From positions 1,017,501 to 1,081,500 of the forward strand of contig NZ_CP042467.1 in NCBI RefSeq assembly GCF_007993755.1: a stretch of 64,000 bases of DNA. Reading direction: 5' to 3'. A program made the translations under genes and the position numbers. Source of the stretch: Microvenator marinus. GTDB taxonomy: Bacteria > Myxococcota_A > Bradymonadia > Bradymonadales > Bradymonadaceae. The notes under the pieces were generated by a model that worked only from the letters and a program-made list of their open reading frames with translations, ran no database searches and was not told the origin of the DNA. Below are positions 18,859 through 27,759 of this stretch, in pieces. Numbering within the stretch: position 1 is the first letter of the stretch; every line of letters starts with the position of its first letter.

Positions 18859-18988
18859 GCACTGCTCAGTGGTTCAGAAGCGCCTTGGCCAACTATAGGG
18901 AAACACACTCGCGCCTGCAATCATGTAATGGTCGTGACAGAGGCTCCACTATCGCGGTAGACTCCACGAGCCTGCAGTCTGGTGCACC

Positions 18989-19858
18989 ATGAAGTACATC
19001 GCGCTCATACTGATATTGTTCTCGTTCGAGGCCTACGCGGCCGAAACAGAGTGCCATCCGTACATCCCGGTGGAATCTCAAGGTAACGCCGACCTCTTGG
19101 CGATGAGAGGAGTCACGTGCTTCGAAGAAGGTAAATACCTTCAGGCCCTGCTCTTCTACCGACAAGCTTACGCCATCACACAATCACCGCTCCTAGAAGG
19201 TGGAATCGGCCGATGTCTCCAGGAACTCGGGTTTCCTGATCTCGCGCGGCAATACTTTCTCTCCTACCTCGAAGCCGCACCGGCCGGCACCGAAGCTCAC
19301 GACAAGATTCGACAACGCCTCCAGGTGGTGGAGGAGACCCTTTCAAGCTCGGCAGTGGAAGTCAAAGTTTCGTCCACTCCGGCGGATGCTCGCGTCTATC
19401 TCGTGCTCGAAGATGAGTACTGGGAAGAAATCGGCGCGACCCCACTGAAATTCAAGCTCTTGCCGGGAAAGTATCGGATGATTCTGAGGCGCCCAGACTT
19501 TCAGACCGAGGAAGTTGAGCTTGATATCAACGCGGACCCCACCTTGAGCGAACACAGCTTGAAACCTCAAGATCAGGCAATTCAAACCGAGATGAAATGG
19601 CGAAAGGCCGGGGTGATAACCATGATCTCTTCGACCCCGTTCATCGCCGGTTCTGCGGCGCTCATCACATTGGGACAACTCTCCGACGATCCGGACAAAG
19701 AGTCGCTCTATCAGACGCTGGGAATCGCCTCCGGTGCACTAGGGTTAAGCGCCATGATGACCGGCGTGGTCCTTTATCTTGTCGGTTCATCTCCGGACGA
19801 ATCCACGACGAGCATTCACTTGACCCCAAGTTCCGTTGGCTGGTCCTATTCGTGGTGA
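18989..19858 (+). CDS. Exported TPR / PEGA-like protein
   Basis: A 289-residue protein with a signal peptide (MKYIALILILFSFEAYAAE, cleavage near residue 18-19). Residues about 30-110 form one or two tetratricopeptide-like helical repeats (ALLFYRQAYAITQSPLLEGG). Residues about 118-190 resemble a PEGA surface-layer domain (VSSTPADARVYL, GATPLKFKLLPGKYRMILRRPDF). Two membrane helices follow (about 206-227 and 243-263). This layout is typical of envelope proteins encoded beside kinases in myxobacteria. Its 3' end overlaps the convergent hyuB-like gene by 13 bases. Function not known. Confidence 0.68.
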   Translation: MKYIALILILFSFEAYAAETECHPYIPVESQGNADLLAMRGVTCFEEGKYLQALLFYRQAYAITQSPLLEGGIGRCLQELGFPDLARQYFLSYLEAAPAGTEAHDKIRQRLQVVEETLSSSAVEVKVSSTPADARVYLVLEDEYWEEIGATPLKFKLLPGKYRMILRRPDFQTEEVELDINADPTLSEHSLKPQDQAIQTEMKWRKAGVITMISSTPFIAGSAALITLGQLSDDPDKESLYQTLGIASGALGLSAMMTGVVLYLVGSSPDESTTSIHLTPSSVGWSYSW

Positions 19859-21381
19859 AGTCCGTAGTGCCCACCACCCGGCGTCAACACCACGATCTTA
19901 TCGCCCGGCTCAACTTCTAACGTGACCTTATCTCCAAGCTCCCGAACCTCGCCGTTACGAACGAAGAGGTTTCGGCCGCGCTCTCCGTCCGGTGCGTTGA
20001 TGCTCCACGGTGCATTTCGGCGGCGCTCGGTCATCAAGGTCACGGTACAGGGCGAATGGAACTCATAGGCTCTACGTACGCCACTGCCGCCGGGTTGCAC
20101 TCCAGCTTCAAGTTTCGGTAATTCGCGACACGAATACTCCACAACCTTAAACGGATATGCGTGTTCGAGGGCCTCTACCGGCGTGTTCAGGGTGTTCGTC
20201 ATATGCACATGACGCCCGCTCATCCCCGGATAGCCAGGACCAGCTCCAGCCCCTCCACCAATGGTTTCGTAATAAGTAAAAGCCTCGTTGGTTCGGGGGT
20301 CGATGCCTCCTATAACCACGCTATTCATGGAGCCGCACGATGCGGCCGGCACCAAGTCCTCTAGCGGCTTTGAAAGCGCCCGGAAGAGTAGATCCACCAC
20401 TCGTTGGCTTGTCTCGACGTTTCCAAGTGCAACCGGGCGAGGATAGGTGGCGTCGAGAATCGACCCGCTTCGCGTGCACACCTTGACCAACCGCGCCACA
20501 CCGTCATTCGCAGGAACATCAGCGCCGAGCAGACAGCGAACCACGTAAAGGGTCGCCGAGTACGTCACCGCAAACGGAACGTTCATTGGCCCGAGAACCT
20601 CGTCATCAGACGCACTAAAGTCGACATGGAACGCGCCATCTTTGAGTGCCACCTCGGCGTGGAGACGGATATCCAAAGAATTGTAGCCATCGCTATCCAA
20701 TACATCTTCAGCCTCCCAACACCCCTCCGGATATCTTTTGAGGAGCGTACGCCCCAGTGACTCCGTGTAGTCCAGAACCTCAGACGCAAGAGATTCGAGG
20801 TCACGTCCGCCCAGGAATGACTCCGTGAGCCTCGCTGCGCCTCGCAGGTTTGCGGCGACTTGCGCCCGCATATCCCCTTCCCTTTCTCTTGGCGTCCTGC
20901 TCGCGGCTTTCAAACTGTCCAAGACATCCGAGTCAAAACGCGTAGGGCCAATTCTCCAACCCTCGTCGTCGATATGTTGACTCAACGCCATACTGCCAGG
21001 CGTGATCCCGCCAACATCAGCGTGGTGCGCACGATTGGCCACGAGGAAGCGCGCCTCGCCATCCCAAAACACCGGTGTAACGAGCGTGATGTCGGGTAGA
21101 TGTGTTCCTCCGCAATACGGATCGTTGAGCACGTAATGTTGACCGTCTTCGAGCTCGAAAGCGTCCAGGACCGCCTTTACGCTCAGCGGAGCCGAACCAA
21201 GATGGACGGGGATATGCGCAGCTTGTGCCACCATTTCGCCTTGGAGATTGAAAATCGCACACGAAAAGTCCCGCCGCTCCCGGATGTTCGGGCTGAACGA
21301 GGCGCGCTGCAATACAGCGCCCATTTCTTCGGCGATTCCGGCAAAAAGGTGTTTCGCGAGCTCAAGCTCAATGACATTCAT
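19846..21381 (-). CDS. Hydantoinase B / 5-oxoprolinase beta-type subunit
   Basis: A 511-residue protein of the HyuB family, which with HyuA performs ATP-dependent hydrolysis of cyclic amides such as 5-oxoproline or N-methylhydantoin. Conserved features seen: RASFSPNIRERRDFSCAIF near the N-terminus, HIPVHLGSAPLSVKA, LNDPYCGGTHLPDITLVTPVF, ANRAHHADVGGITPGSM and the C-terminal GERGRN and TPGGGHYG. I chose ATG 21381 because it overlaps the HyuA stop by four bases (ATGA); the longer in-frame start lies within hyuA. Substrate is not decided by sequence; linkage to glutamate dehydrogenase favours 5-oxoproline. Confidence 0.85.
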   Translation of the reverse strand: MNVIELELAKHLFAGIAEEMGAVLQRASFSPNIRERRDFSCAIFNLQGEMVAQAAHIPVHLGSAPLSVKAVLDAFELEDGQHYVLNDPYCGGTHLPDITLVTPVFWDGEARFLVANRAHHADVGGITPGSMALSQHIDDEGWRIGPTRFDSDVLDSLKAASRTPREREGDMRAQVAANLRGAARLTESFLGGRDLESLASEVLDYTESLGRTLLKRYPEGCWEAEDVLDSDGYNSLDIRLHAEVALKDGAFHVDFSASDDEVLGPMNVPFAVTYSATLYVVRCLLGADVPANDGVARLVKVCTRSGSILDATYPRPVALGNVETSQRVVDLLFRALSKPLEDLVPAASCGSMNSVVIGGIDPRTNEAFTYYETIGGGAGAGPGYPGMSGRHVHMTNTLNTPVEALEHAYPFKVVEYSCRELPKLEAGVQPGGSGVRRAYEFHSPCTVTLMTERRRNAPWSINAPDGERGRNLFVRNGEVRELGDKVTLEVEPGDKIVVLTPGGGHYGLHHE

Positions 21382-23174
21382 TGCCGCTCCATCACAACAT
21401 GACCGTGACTCTCCCTCGCGCCCCACCCTTCCGGCATCCAGAAACTGGCTCCTTCCGACCCTACTGATGTTCGGATCAACGGTTTGGTATCCGCCGGACT
21501 TCTAGAAATCACCCTGTAGCCCACACACTCAATGATGCCTTGACCTTCGTACCCGTATTCTCGTCCGTGCCGACGTTTGAATCGCCGCTCCAATTCCACT
21601 GCCGAAATCGCGCTCAAATCCTCCACGCTGACCTCAAGCTCAAAACCTTGCCCCCGATACCGCAGGAGCAGCTCCAGCTCGGTAAACTCACCAGTCACCC
21701 GCGCCTTGAGAGTGTCAACAAGCCCCTGGTCCAACTCCTGAAGGAGCGTTTGCCGAGAAACACTGACGCGACCTGCCTGAAACAAACCCCAGGCGCTTAA
21801 GACCTCGGAGTGAGCCGGCAACACACACGTGCCGATCCCGAGTTCCTCGGCGAGTTCACACATATGAAGGCCCCCGCCGCCGCCAAAGGCGATCAACGCC
21901 AAACCTGAGACATCAATCCCTCTCGACACGCTAACGACCTTGAGCGCTCGTCCCATCACCGAATTCGCAATTCTGATGATACCCTCCGCCACCTCATGAG
22001 GCCGCATTCGCAATCGGTCAGCAAGGGCCTGCATCTCATGAGCCATCGACTCGACATCCACCGCTATGCCCCTCGCCTCGAGCTTCTCGACCTCGATCCT
22101 CCCCAGGAACACGTGTGCATCCGTGAGCGTGATTTCCTTGCCCCCTCGTCCAAAAACCACCGGCCCGGGAGTGCTTCCCGCAGAACGAGGACCCACACGC
22201 AGCGCTCCACCTTCGTCTACCCAGGCAATTGAGCCTCCGCCCGCTCCAACGGTATGGATATCAAGCGACGGCACTGCAATGGCCAGTGAATCGATCTCCA
22301 TCAACTCCCTCAAAGACGGAGTCCCTTGAACGAGCGAAACATCCGTTGATGTCCCACCAATATCAAGTGTTAGGAATGAGCGAATTCCTAGTTCCTCTGC
22401 GGCATACTGGGCACCTACCACCCCGCCCGCTGGACCGGAGAGCAACGTGTTTACGGGAAACTTTCCCGCGTACTCCGGCTCAGTAACTCCGCCATTGGAC
22501 TGCATGATCTCCACAGAAGCGGCCAACTCCTCGATGCGCTCCAGATATCCCTGCATTTTTGGCTGAACATACGCGTTAATGGCAGTCGTCGAGGCGCGCT
22601 CGTACTCACGAAACGCGCTATGGACTTCGTGACTCAAGGAGATTGGGATCTCCAAGCCGCACGCCTTGAGCGTCTCCCGAGCCGCCAACTCGTGCGCTGG
22701 GTTTGCATAGGCGTGCAGCAAACAAATCGCCACGGATTCAACTCCCTCGGCTTGAAACTCGCCAACGAATGCCTTCAACGCCACCAAATCTAGGGGTGAG
22801 ACTTCACGACCTTCCTCGTCAAGCCTCCCTGCTACACCGCGGACCAAAGACCTCGGCACCACGTGTTCTGGCTCAACTTGTTGGAGACCATAGAGTTGGG
22901 GCCGAGCTTGACGCCTCAACATCAAGATGTCTTCGAACCCCTCGTTCACGATCAACGCTGACTTAGCGCCCCTTCGCTCGAGCAAGGCATTGGTGGCTAC
23001 AGTCGTACCGTGGACGATCTGCTCCACACCATCGAAGTCTTGGATCCCCCTTGAGATGGCTAGTGTTGGATCCTCAGGACTTGAGAGGACTTTGGCGGAG
23101 CGAACGCGACCGTTTGAATCGACACCGATGAGATCGGTGAATGTCCCACCGGTGTCGATGCCAAGTTTCTTCAC
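21378..23174 (-). CDS. Hydantoinase A / 5-oxoprolinase alpha-type subunit
   Basis: A 598-residue ATP-dependent subunit of the HyuA family. The N-terminal DTGGTFTDLIG and internal TLDIGGTSTDVSLV are the two phosphate-binding motifs of the ASKHA-type ATPase fold; VHGTTVATNALLERRG and LSGPAGGVVGA are also characteristic, as is AFGGGGGLHMCELAEELG. The family phosphorylates the amide before hydrolysis, HyuB supplying the second half-reaction. It overlaps the dehydrogenase stop at its start (ATGA at 23171-23174) and hyuB at its end. Length is slightly below the usual 650-700; the C-terminal region appears compact. Cytoplasmic. Confidence 0.87.
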   Translation of the reverse strand: MKKLGIDTGGTFTDLIGVDSNGRVRSAKVLSSPEDPTLAISRGIQDFDGVEQIVHGTTVATNALLERRGAKSALIVNEGFEDILMLRRQARPQLYGLQQVEPEHVVPRSLVRGVAGRLDEEGREVSPLDLVALKAFVGEFQAEGVESVAICLLHAYANPAHELAARETLKACGLEIPISLSHEVHSAFREYERASTTAINAYVQPKMQGYLERIEELAASVEIMQSNGGVTEPEYAGKFPVNTLLSGPAGGVVGAQYAAEELGIRSFLTLDIGGTSTDVSLVQGTPSLRELMEIDSLAIAVPSLDIHTVGAGGGSIAWVDEGGALRVGPRSAGSTPGPVVFGRGGKEITLTDAHVFLGRIEVEKLEARGIAVDVESMAHEMQALADRLRMRPHEVAEGIIRIANSVMGRALKVVSVSRGIDVSGLALIAFGGGGGLHMCELAEELGIGTCVLPAHSEVLSAWGLFQAGRVSVSRQTLLQELDQGLVDTLKARVTGEFTELELLLRYRGQGFELEVSVEDLSAISAVELERRFKRRHGREYGYEGQGIIECVGYRVISRSPADTKPLIRTSVGSEGASFWMPEGWGARESHGHVVMERQ

Positions 23175-24478
23175 GGGAAGATGCCACGCTCTCCGTAGAC
23201 TGAGTTGATGCGTCCCACAGCCACGGCGTACGCAGCCGTGCGGTTGTCCGTGTTATGCTCGCGCGCAAAGGCACGCATATCGTGGTAGGCGCGGCGCATC
23301 ATGAAGTGCAGACGCTCGTCAATCTCCTGGAGCTGCCAGCTCTCTGAGCGTTTGTTCTGAACCCACTCGAAGTACGAAACGACCACACCACCTGCGTTTG
23401 CCATCAAGTCAGGAATCACCTCGATTCCCTTCTCAATAAGAACACGCTCACCATCGAGTGTGGTGGGACCGTTGGCGCCCTCAACGATGAGGCGGCAGTT
23501 CATCATACTGGCCACGCGCTCATCGATCTGAAGTTCAAGTGCGGCTGGAATGCAGATATCGCACTTCATCGCCCAGAACTCGTCGGCTGTCACATCATTG
23601 CAGCTTGTATACCCTCGAACACCACCGGTTGCTTTAACGTGTTCGGTGAGTTTTCGGACGTTGATGCCTTCCTCGTTAGCGATGCTCCCCGTGTGGTCCA
23701 TCACAGCCACCAAAGAAGCGCCAAGCTTGGAGAGGATCGCAGCGGCGTGGCTACCCACGTTACCAAATCCCTGAAGCGTGTACGTGGCACCATCGAGGCG
23801 GAAGTTGTTTTCGTCCGCCCACTCTTGGATGGAGTACACAACGCCCTGACCCGTGGCCTTTTCGCGGCCTCTGGAGCCCCCCGAAGTCAAGGACTTACCT
23901 GTCACGATACGACGCTGAGCGTTCTTATCGCTAAGGTTGTGCATGTTCATGTAAGTGTCCATCATCCAAACCATGACCTGGCTGTTGGTACCCACGTCCG
24001 GAGCTGGGATGTCGTACTCAGGGCCGATATTGTTGCCGAGGTCGTGGGTGAAACGTCGCGTAATCTTCTCGACCTCAGAGCGCGAGAACTTGTGGACGTT
24101 GAGTGCCACACCACCTTTTGCACCGCCAAACGGAACCTCAAGCAACGCACACTTATACGTCATGATCGCGGCGAGCGCTTTGACCTCGTTGAGAGTCACG
24201 TCATGGTGGAATCGGATACCACCCTTGTAGGGACCCATGATGTTGTTGTGCTGAATTCGATAGCCGGTGAAGAGCTGGTACTCACCATTGTCCAACTTCA
24301 CCGGGAAGTTGACGATGATTTCGTTCTTCGGCTGACCGAGGATCAATCGCACATGTGGCAAAACGTCGATGTGCTGCAACGCACGCTCGTACTGCGCAAT
24401 ATGTGTATCAAAAAAGTCGGTGCCTTGAGTCTGTGAGTTTCTCGATGCTTGTTTTTCTGATGATGCTTTCTTCGACAT
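23171..24478 (-). CDS. Glutamate (Glu/Leu/Phe/Val) dehydrogenase
   Basis: A 435-residue NAD(P)-dependent amino-acid dehydrogenase. Signatures: GPYKGGIRFHHDVTLNEVKALA with the substrate-binding Lys, MTYKCALLEVPFGGAKGGV with the catalytic Lys, and a Rossmann motif GFGNVGSHAAAILSKLGA. The DVGTNSQVMVWMMDTY segment is typical of glutamate dehydrogenases. About 20 extra residues, rich in Lys, Ser and Gln, precede the usual start. It is the first gene of a three-gene operon with hyuA and hyuB, joined by four-base overlaps. It could convert glutamate released from 5-oxoproline into 2-oxoglutarate and ammonia. Cofactor preference cannot be told. Confidence 0.9.
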   Translation of the reverse strand: MSKKASSEKQASRNSQTQGTDFFDTHIAQYERALQHIDVLPHVRLILGQPKNEIIVNFPVKLDNGEYQLFTGYRIQHNNIMGPYKGGIRFHHDVTLNEVKALAAIMTYKCALLEVPFGGAKGGVALNVHKFSRSEVEKITRRFTHDLGNNIGPEYDIPAPDVGTNSQVMVWMMDTYMNMHNLSDKNAQRRIVTGKSLTSGGSRGREKATGQGVVYSIQEWADENNFRLDGATYTLQGFGNVGSHAAAILSKLGASLVAVMDHTGSIANEEGINVRKLTEHVKATGGVRGYTSCNDVTADEFWAMKCDICIPAALELQIDERVASMMNCRLIVEGANGPTTLDGERVLIEKGIEVIPDLMANAGGVVVSYFEWVQNKRSESWQLQEIDERLHFMMRRAYHDMRAFAREHNTDNRTAAYAVAVGRINSVYGERGIFP

Positions 24479-24520
24479 AAACCCATTCCATGAGGTGAAA
24501 AGTGTGCCGCGCCGTAAGGT

Positions 24521-24549
24521 GGTAAAACACGCCGATCACCGCACGTCAA
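24521..24549 (-). promoter_or_regulatory. Possible promoter of the gdh-hyuA-hyuB operon
   Basis: Minus strand: TTGACG (24549-24544), 17-base spacer, TTTACC (24526-24521). The -35 is good and the -10 is weak. It lies about 45 bp upstream of the dehydrogenase start, in the only gap before this operon. Confidence 0.4.
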
Positions 24550-24588
24550 GCAAAGCGGTCGACACGCTGCGTCATGAAATTTCGAGAA

Positions 24589-25518
24589 TTATTCGTTCTC
24601 TGAGGCAGATTCAGATTCGACTTCAGTTTCGGGCGCGTCATTTTCGACTTCGATCTCGCTTTCGCCCTGCAACATTGGGCTAATCGTATCGATCTGCCAC
24701 GTCGGGAAATTCGGCATCGGGGTGCTGAGTTCATATTGCACAATCGCCTTGGCTCCAGACTTGTTTTCGGCAAATGCCATCACGGTGGCCGAATCTTGCG
24801 CGTTGTAGATCACGTCTTTGATTTCAAGAGTCGACCCCTTGAGTACTGCACCTTCCGCATCCAAAAACTTTCGGAATGCGTCTTGGTTCGTCGAACTCTT
24901 GAACCCATCGCTAAGTCGGCCAAAGGCTACTTCGTACTCAGCCCCCTGAATCAGATCGTGAAAGTCGAGCACCGCCTGTGCAGGTGGCTCCGCGGACATC
25001 AAACGCTCTCGAACATCAAAGTCGACGGCATCCACCAGGAACTTCTCTTCGACCTGCACCACATCCAAGATCAGCACAAGCATTTGCTCCGACCCAGGCT
25101 TTGAAAACTGGTAGAAAATCCGCCATTTCCAACCTGCATCTCCCTGGGAAAGTACATTCGTGTCCCGCACGCGAGCCACGTTATTGGCCAACCACGACTC
25201 GTGCTCTTTGACTTTGCTCGCGAAACTTTCTTTGCTCATTCCCTCTTGAAAAGATGGGGTCGTCTGAGAAAACGCCGAATCAATATTGCCTCCCGCAACC
25301 TCGCTAACCCATGCCTTACCAAACTCTTGGCCAGCCATGGTGGATTTGGCCGCGTCAGAAATATCTGAGCAACAAGAAACCATCTTGAAAGTACCGGCCG
25401 CAAAGAAACCGCCAATAATTAACAAGATAAGTAGACAACCAACACCTAAGACCTTCCAAATTGTCTTCTTGGAACTTCCTGAATCGGTCACAAAATCACT
25501 TGGCGGTTCGAATGCCAT
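24589..25518 (-). CDS. Membrane-anchored protein with two NTF2-like (DUF4878-type) repeats
   Basis: A 309-residue protein with a short cytoplasmic N-terminus, one membrane helix (about 22-42), a Cys-Cys pair just after it (MVSCCSD), and two similar extracytoplasmic units of about 110 residues. Both start with a helical segment (AGQEFGKAWVSEVAGGNIDSAF and VLDFHDLIQGAEYEVAFGRL) followed by a phrase of the type 'S..FQEGMSKESF...V' or 'GFKSSTNQDAFRKFL', and end in beta strands. This fits a duplicated NTF2-like fold similar to DUF4878/DUF4864. The C-terminal tail is acidic. It follows phoR by 64 bp on the same strand and may belong to the pho operon. Function unknown. Confidence 0.6.
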   Translation of the reverse strand: MAFEPPSDFVTDSGSSKKTIWKVLGVGCLLILLIIGGFFAAGTFKMVSCCSDISDAAKSTMAGQEFGKAWVSEVAGGNIDSAFSQTTPSFQEGMSKESFASKVKEHESWLANNVARVRDTNVLSQGDAGWKWRIFYQFSKPGSEQMLVLILDVVQVEEKFLVDAVDFDVRERLMSAEPPAQAVLDFHDLIQGAEYEVAFGRLSDGFKSSTNQDAFRKFLDAEGAVLKGSTLEIKDVIYNAQDSATVMAFAENKSGAKAIVQYELSTPMPNFPTWQIDTISPMLQGESEIEVENDAPETEVESESASENE

Positions 25519-25582
25519 GGGCTTCCCTCTATCTCATAAGGTCTGAAATGCTTGTACCTGATACTCGAATCTGACGCCACCA

Positions 25583-26959
25583 TCAGGGCTCGTGTGCAGG
25601 CAACCAAAACTTAAACTTTGATCCCTTTTGGGGCTGACTCTCTAGGACAATATCCCCACCAAGGCGTCTTACCAGGTGCTTGGCTATCGCGAGTCCAAGG
25701 CCGGTGCCACCGACCTCTCGGCTGCGGCCTGTGTCGACGCGATAAAACCGCTCAAAGACACGATGCACGTGCTCCGGGCTGATCCCGATCCCGTTGTCCT
25801 CCACCGTGATCACCACATCAGAGTCTCTCCTCGTCGCACGGATGATCACCTGGCCACCTTCGGGCGTGTATTTGAGGCCGTTCTCGACGAGGTTCGCCAA
25901 GATCTGCTGCAGAGCACGTGGCTCGGCCTGAACAGGAGGCAGGTCTTCGGGGACCTCAATCTCTAGCGAAACCCCATTCTTCTGCGCAACGGGGCGAAAC
26001 CGCTCCAAAACGTCTTGAGCCACGACCAAGATCTCCACATTCTGCATGGCTAACTCTTCGCCAGCGGCTTCAAGCCGAGAAAGGGTCAGGAGATCTTCTA
26101 CGATTTGGCCCATTCGCCCAGACTGACGGTGAATCGTCTCTACAAACTCAACTCCGATTGGACCGACGTCCATCCCGTCCATCAGAAGGGTCTCAGCGCT
26201 CGACTGAATGGTAGCGATTGGAGTCCTGAGCTCATGGCTCACATTCGCGACAAAGTCCCTACGGACCCGTTCAAGGCGTCTCAGCCTCGTCACATCGTAC
26301 ATCACCACCACGACACCAGCCGGGTCCTTGTCGTCTGAGGTAATGGGTGCCACTGACACCCAGAGATGCCGAATATCATTATGAGAGGCTGGCCAGTCCA
26401 CCTCGGTAATGGTGGCCGTTTGGCGCCAAAGCACATCGGAGACGATATCTGTCAGTCGTTTCATCTGGGTGACTTCGCCAAGACGTCGTTTTGAATACGG
26501 CGAGGTGAGCCCCAGGAGTTTCTCAGCCATTGGATTGGCTACGAGAATCCTTTCCAAACCGTCCAACATGACCACGGCTTCGCTCATGGCCCCGAGCAAG
26601 ACTGAGAGGCGAGCCTTGTCAGTCTCGAGTTGCGAGACCTTCTTGCGAAGCTCCTTTACGGAATCGCCCAGTTCTTCAGGAACTGCCGAGTCTTCGGCCT
26701 CCAAGGTCTGTAGAATCTCGTTGCGTGAGCGCTCCAAGTCATCACGAATCCACGCTCGAACCCAACTCGCCACACCAAATCCAATCACCATCGATACGAG
26801 ACCCGCCAAGGCCAAACCTCGCCGCGTTCCCGCCACGTCATCTGAAGGAGATAGGAAGTGCAAGGCCATCCAAACGCCGCCAATCCCAACAATGAGTAGA
26901 AAGGTGTAAGTGGCAAAAACTTGCCAGAAATCATGGCGTAGACTTAAGGGCTCTTTCAA
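25583..26959 (-). CDS. phoR: PhoR-type sensor histidine kinase
   Basis: A 458-residue inner-membrane kinase with two N-terminal helices (about 13-36 and 48-68) and almost no periplasmic loop, as in PhoR of phosphate sensing. A coiled-coil linker leads to a PAS domain (about 115-220, LLGAMSEAVVMLDGLERILV). The dimerisation domain has VSHELRTPIATIQ with the phospho-accepting His at about 241. The ATPase domain has the N box LVENGLKYTPEGGQV, G1 VEDNGIGISPEH and G2 GGTGLGLAIAKHL. Its start overlaps the phoB stop by four bases (ATGA). The substrate signal is inferred only from resemblance and gene order; no pst or phoU genes are nearby. Confidence 0.85.
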   Translation of the reverse strand: MKEPLSLRHDFWQVFATYTFLLIVGIGGVWMALHFLSPSDDVAGTRRGLALAGLVSMVIGFGVASWVRAWIRDDLERSRNEILQTLEAEDSAVPEELGDSVKELRKKVSQLETDKARLSVLLGAMSEAVVMLDGLERILVANPMAEKLLGLTSPYSKRRLGEVTQMKRLTDIVSDVLWRQTATITEVDWPASHNDIRHLWVSVAPITSDDKDPAGVVVVMYDVTRLRRLERVRRDFVANVSHELRTPIATIQSSAETLLMDGMDVGPIGVEFVETIHRQSGRMGQIVEDLLTLSRLEAAGEELAMQNVEILVVAQDVLERFRPVAQKNGVSLEIEVPEDLPPVQAEPRALQQILANLVENGLKYTPEGGQVIIRATRRDSDVVITVEDNGIGISPEHVHRVFERFYRVDTGRSREVGGTGLGLAIAKHLVRRLGGDIVLESQPQKGSKFKFWLPAHEP

Positions 26960-27645
26960 GGCTCCTCCACGAAGCGATATCCCACGCCTCGCACCGTCTC
27001 GACATACTCCCCATACGAACCGAGTTTCTCGCGAAGCCGCTTCACATGCGTGTCCACGGTACGTGGTGTCACATTGATATCACGGCCCCATACGTCTGCA
27101 AGCAACGATTCGCGGGTCTGAACCTTGCCTAAGTTTGTCAGGAAAACTTCCAAAAGTTTGAATTCGGTGGCGGTCAACTTCACCTCCTCCGAATCAATTT
27201 TTACGCGGTGCTTTATCGGGTCAAACTCGATGCCACCAAACCGAATTCGCTCATCGACATCCGAGGCGTCCGATTTATCAAAACGCTTCAAGATCGCGCG
27301 AACTCTCAAGACCAATTCGCGGACCGAGAACGGCTTGACGATATAGTCATCAACGCCCAACTCGAACCCCACGACACGATCGATCTCCTCACCTCTTGCC
27401 GTGAGCATCACGATTGGAATGGAACGCGTTTCAGGATTGGTCTTCAGAGTCTGACAAACCTGTGTCCCCTGAATATCCGGCAACATCACATCCAAAAGAA
27501 CAAGGTCAGGTAAGTAGGCCTGCGCCATTCGGATGGCTTCGGCACCAGTCGCGGCACCCAGCACTTCAAACCCCGCATTTTTGAGATTGAATTCAACAAC
27601 CTTTCTAAGGTCTTGTTCGTCGTCTACTACCAGAATGGATGGCAT
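26956..27645 (-). CDS. phoB: PhoB-type OmpR-family response regulator
   Basis: A 229-residue regulator. The receiver domain has acidic pair D8-D9, phospho-acceptor D52 (LVLLDVMLPD), and the conserved Lys in YIVKPFS. The C-terminal OmpR-type winged helix has LTATEFKLLEVFL, VWGRDINVTPRTVDTHVKRLREKLG and GVGYRFVEEP. I chose ATG 27645 over the adjacent TTG at 27648 because AGGAGG lies five bases upstream. Probably autoregulated and paired with phoR downstream. In the family it activates phosphate-uptake genes; an alternative role cannot be excluded because phosphate genes are absent from the window. Confidence 0.87.
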   Translation of the reverse strand: MPSILVVDDEQDLRKVVEFNLKNAGFEVLGAATGAEAIRMAQAYLPDLVLLDVMLPDIQGTQVCQTLKTNPETRSIPIVMLTARGEEIDRVVGFELGVDDYIVKPFSVRELVLRVRAILKRFDKSDASDVDERIRFGGIEFDPIKHRVKIDSEEVKLTATEFKLLEVFLTNLGKVQTRESLLADVWGRDINVTPRTVDTHVKRLREKLGSYGEYVETVRGVGYRFVEEP

Positions 27646-27674
27646 CAAGTCCTCCTGGGCCGATTCTCCCTCGG

Positions 27675-27703
27675 GGTGTAGACAGCCACGGGGGCTATGT
27701 CAA
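27675..27703 (-). promoter_or_regulatory. Candidate phoBR promoter
   Basis: Minus strand TTGACA (27703-27698), 17-base spacer, TACACC (27680-27675). It lies about 30 bp upstream of the phoB start. The -35 is perfect and the -10 weak, as would suit an activated promoter. Confidence 0.45.
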
Positions 27704-27759
27704 CGCCCCGGCGCGTTTATGGCAATTGGAGGGCAGGTTCGTGTCAGCTTGACCACGAA

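Noticed and set aside
23639..24436. Long open frame antisense to the glutamate dehydrogenase
   Set aside because: No ribosome site, and the frame mirrors the codon bias of the real gene on the other strand.
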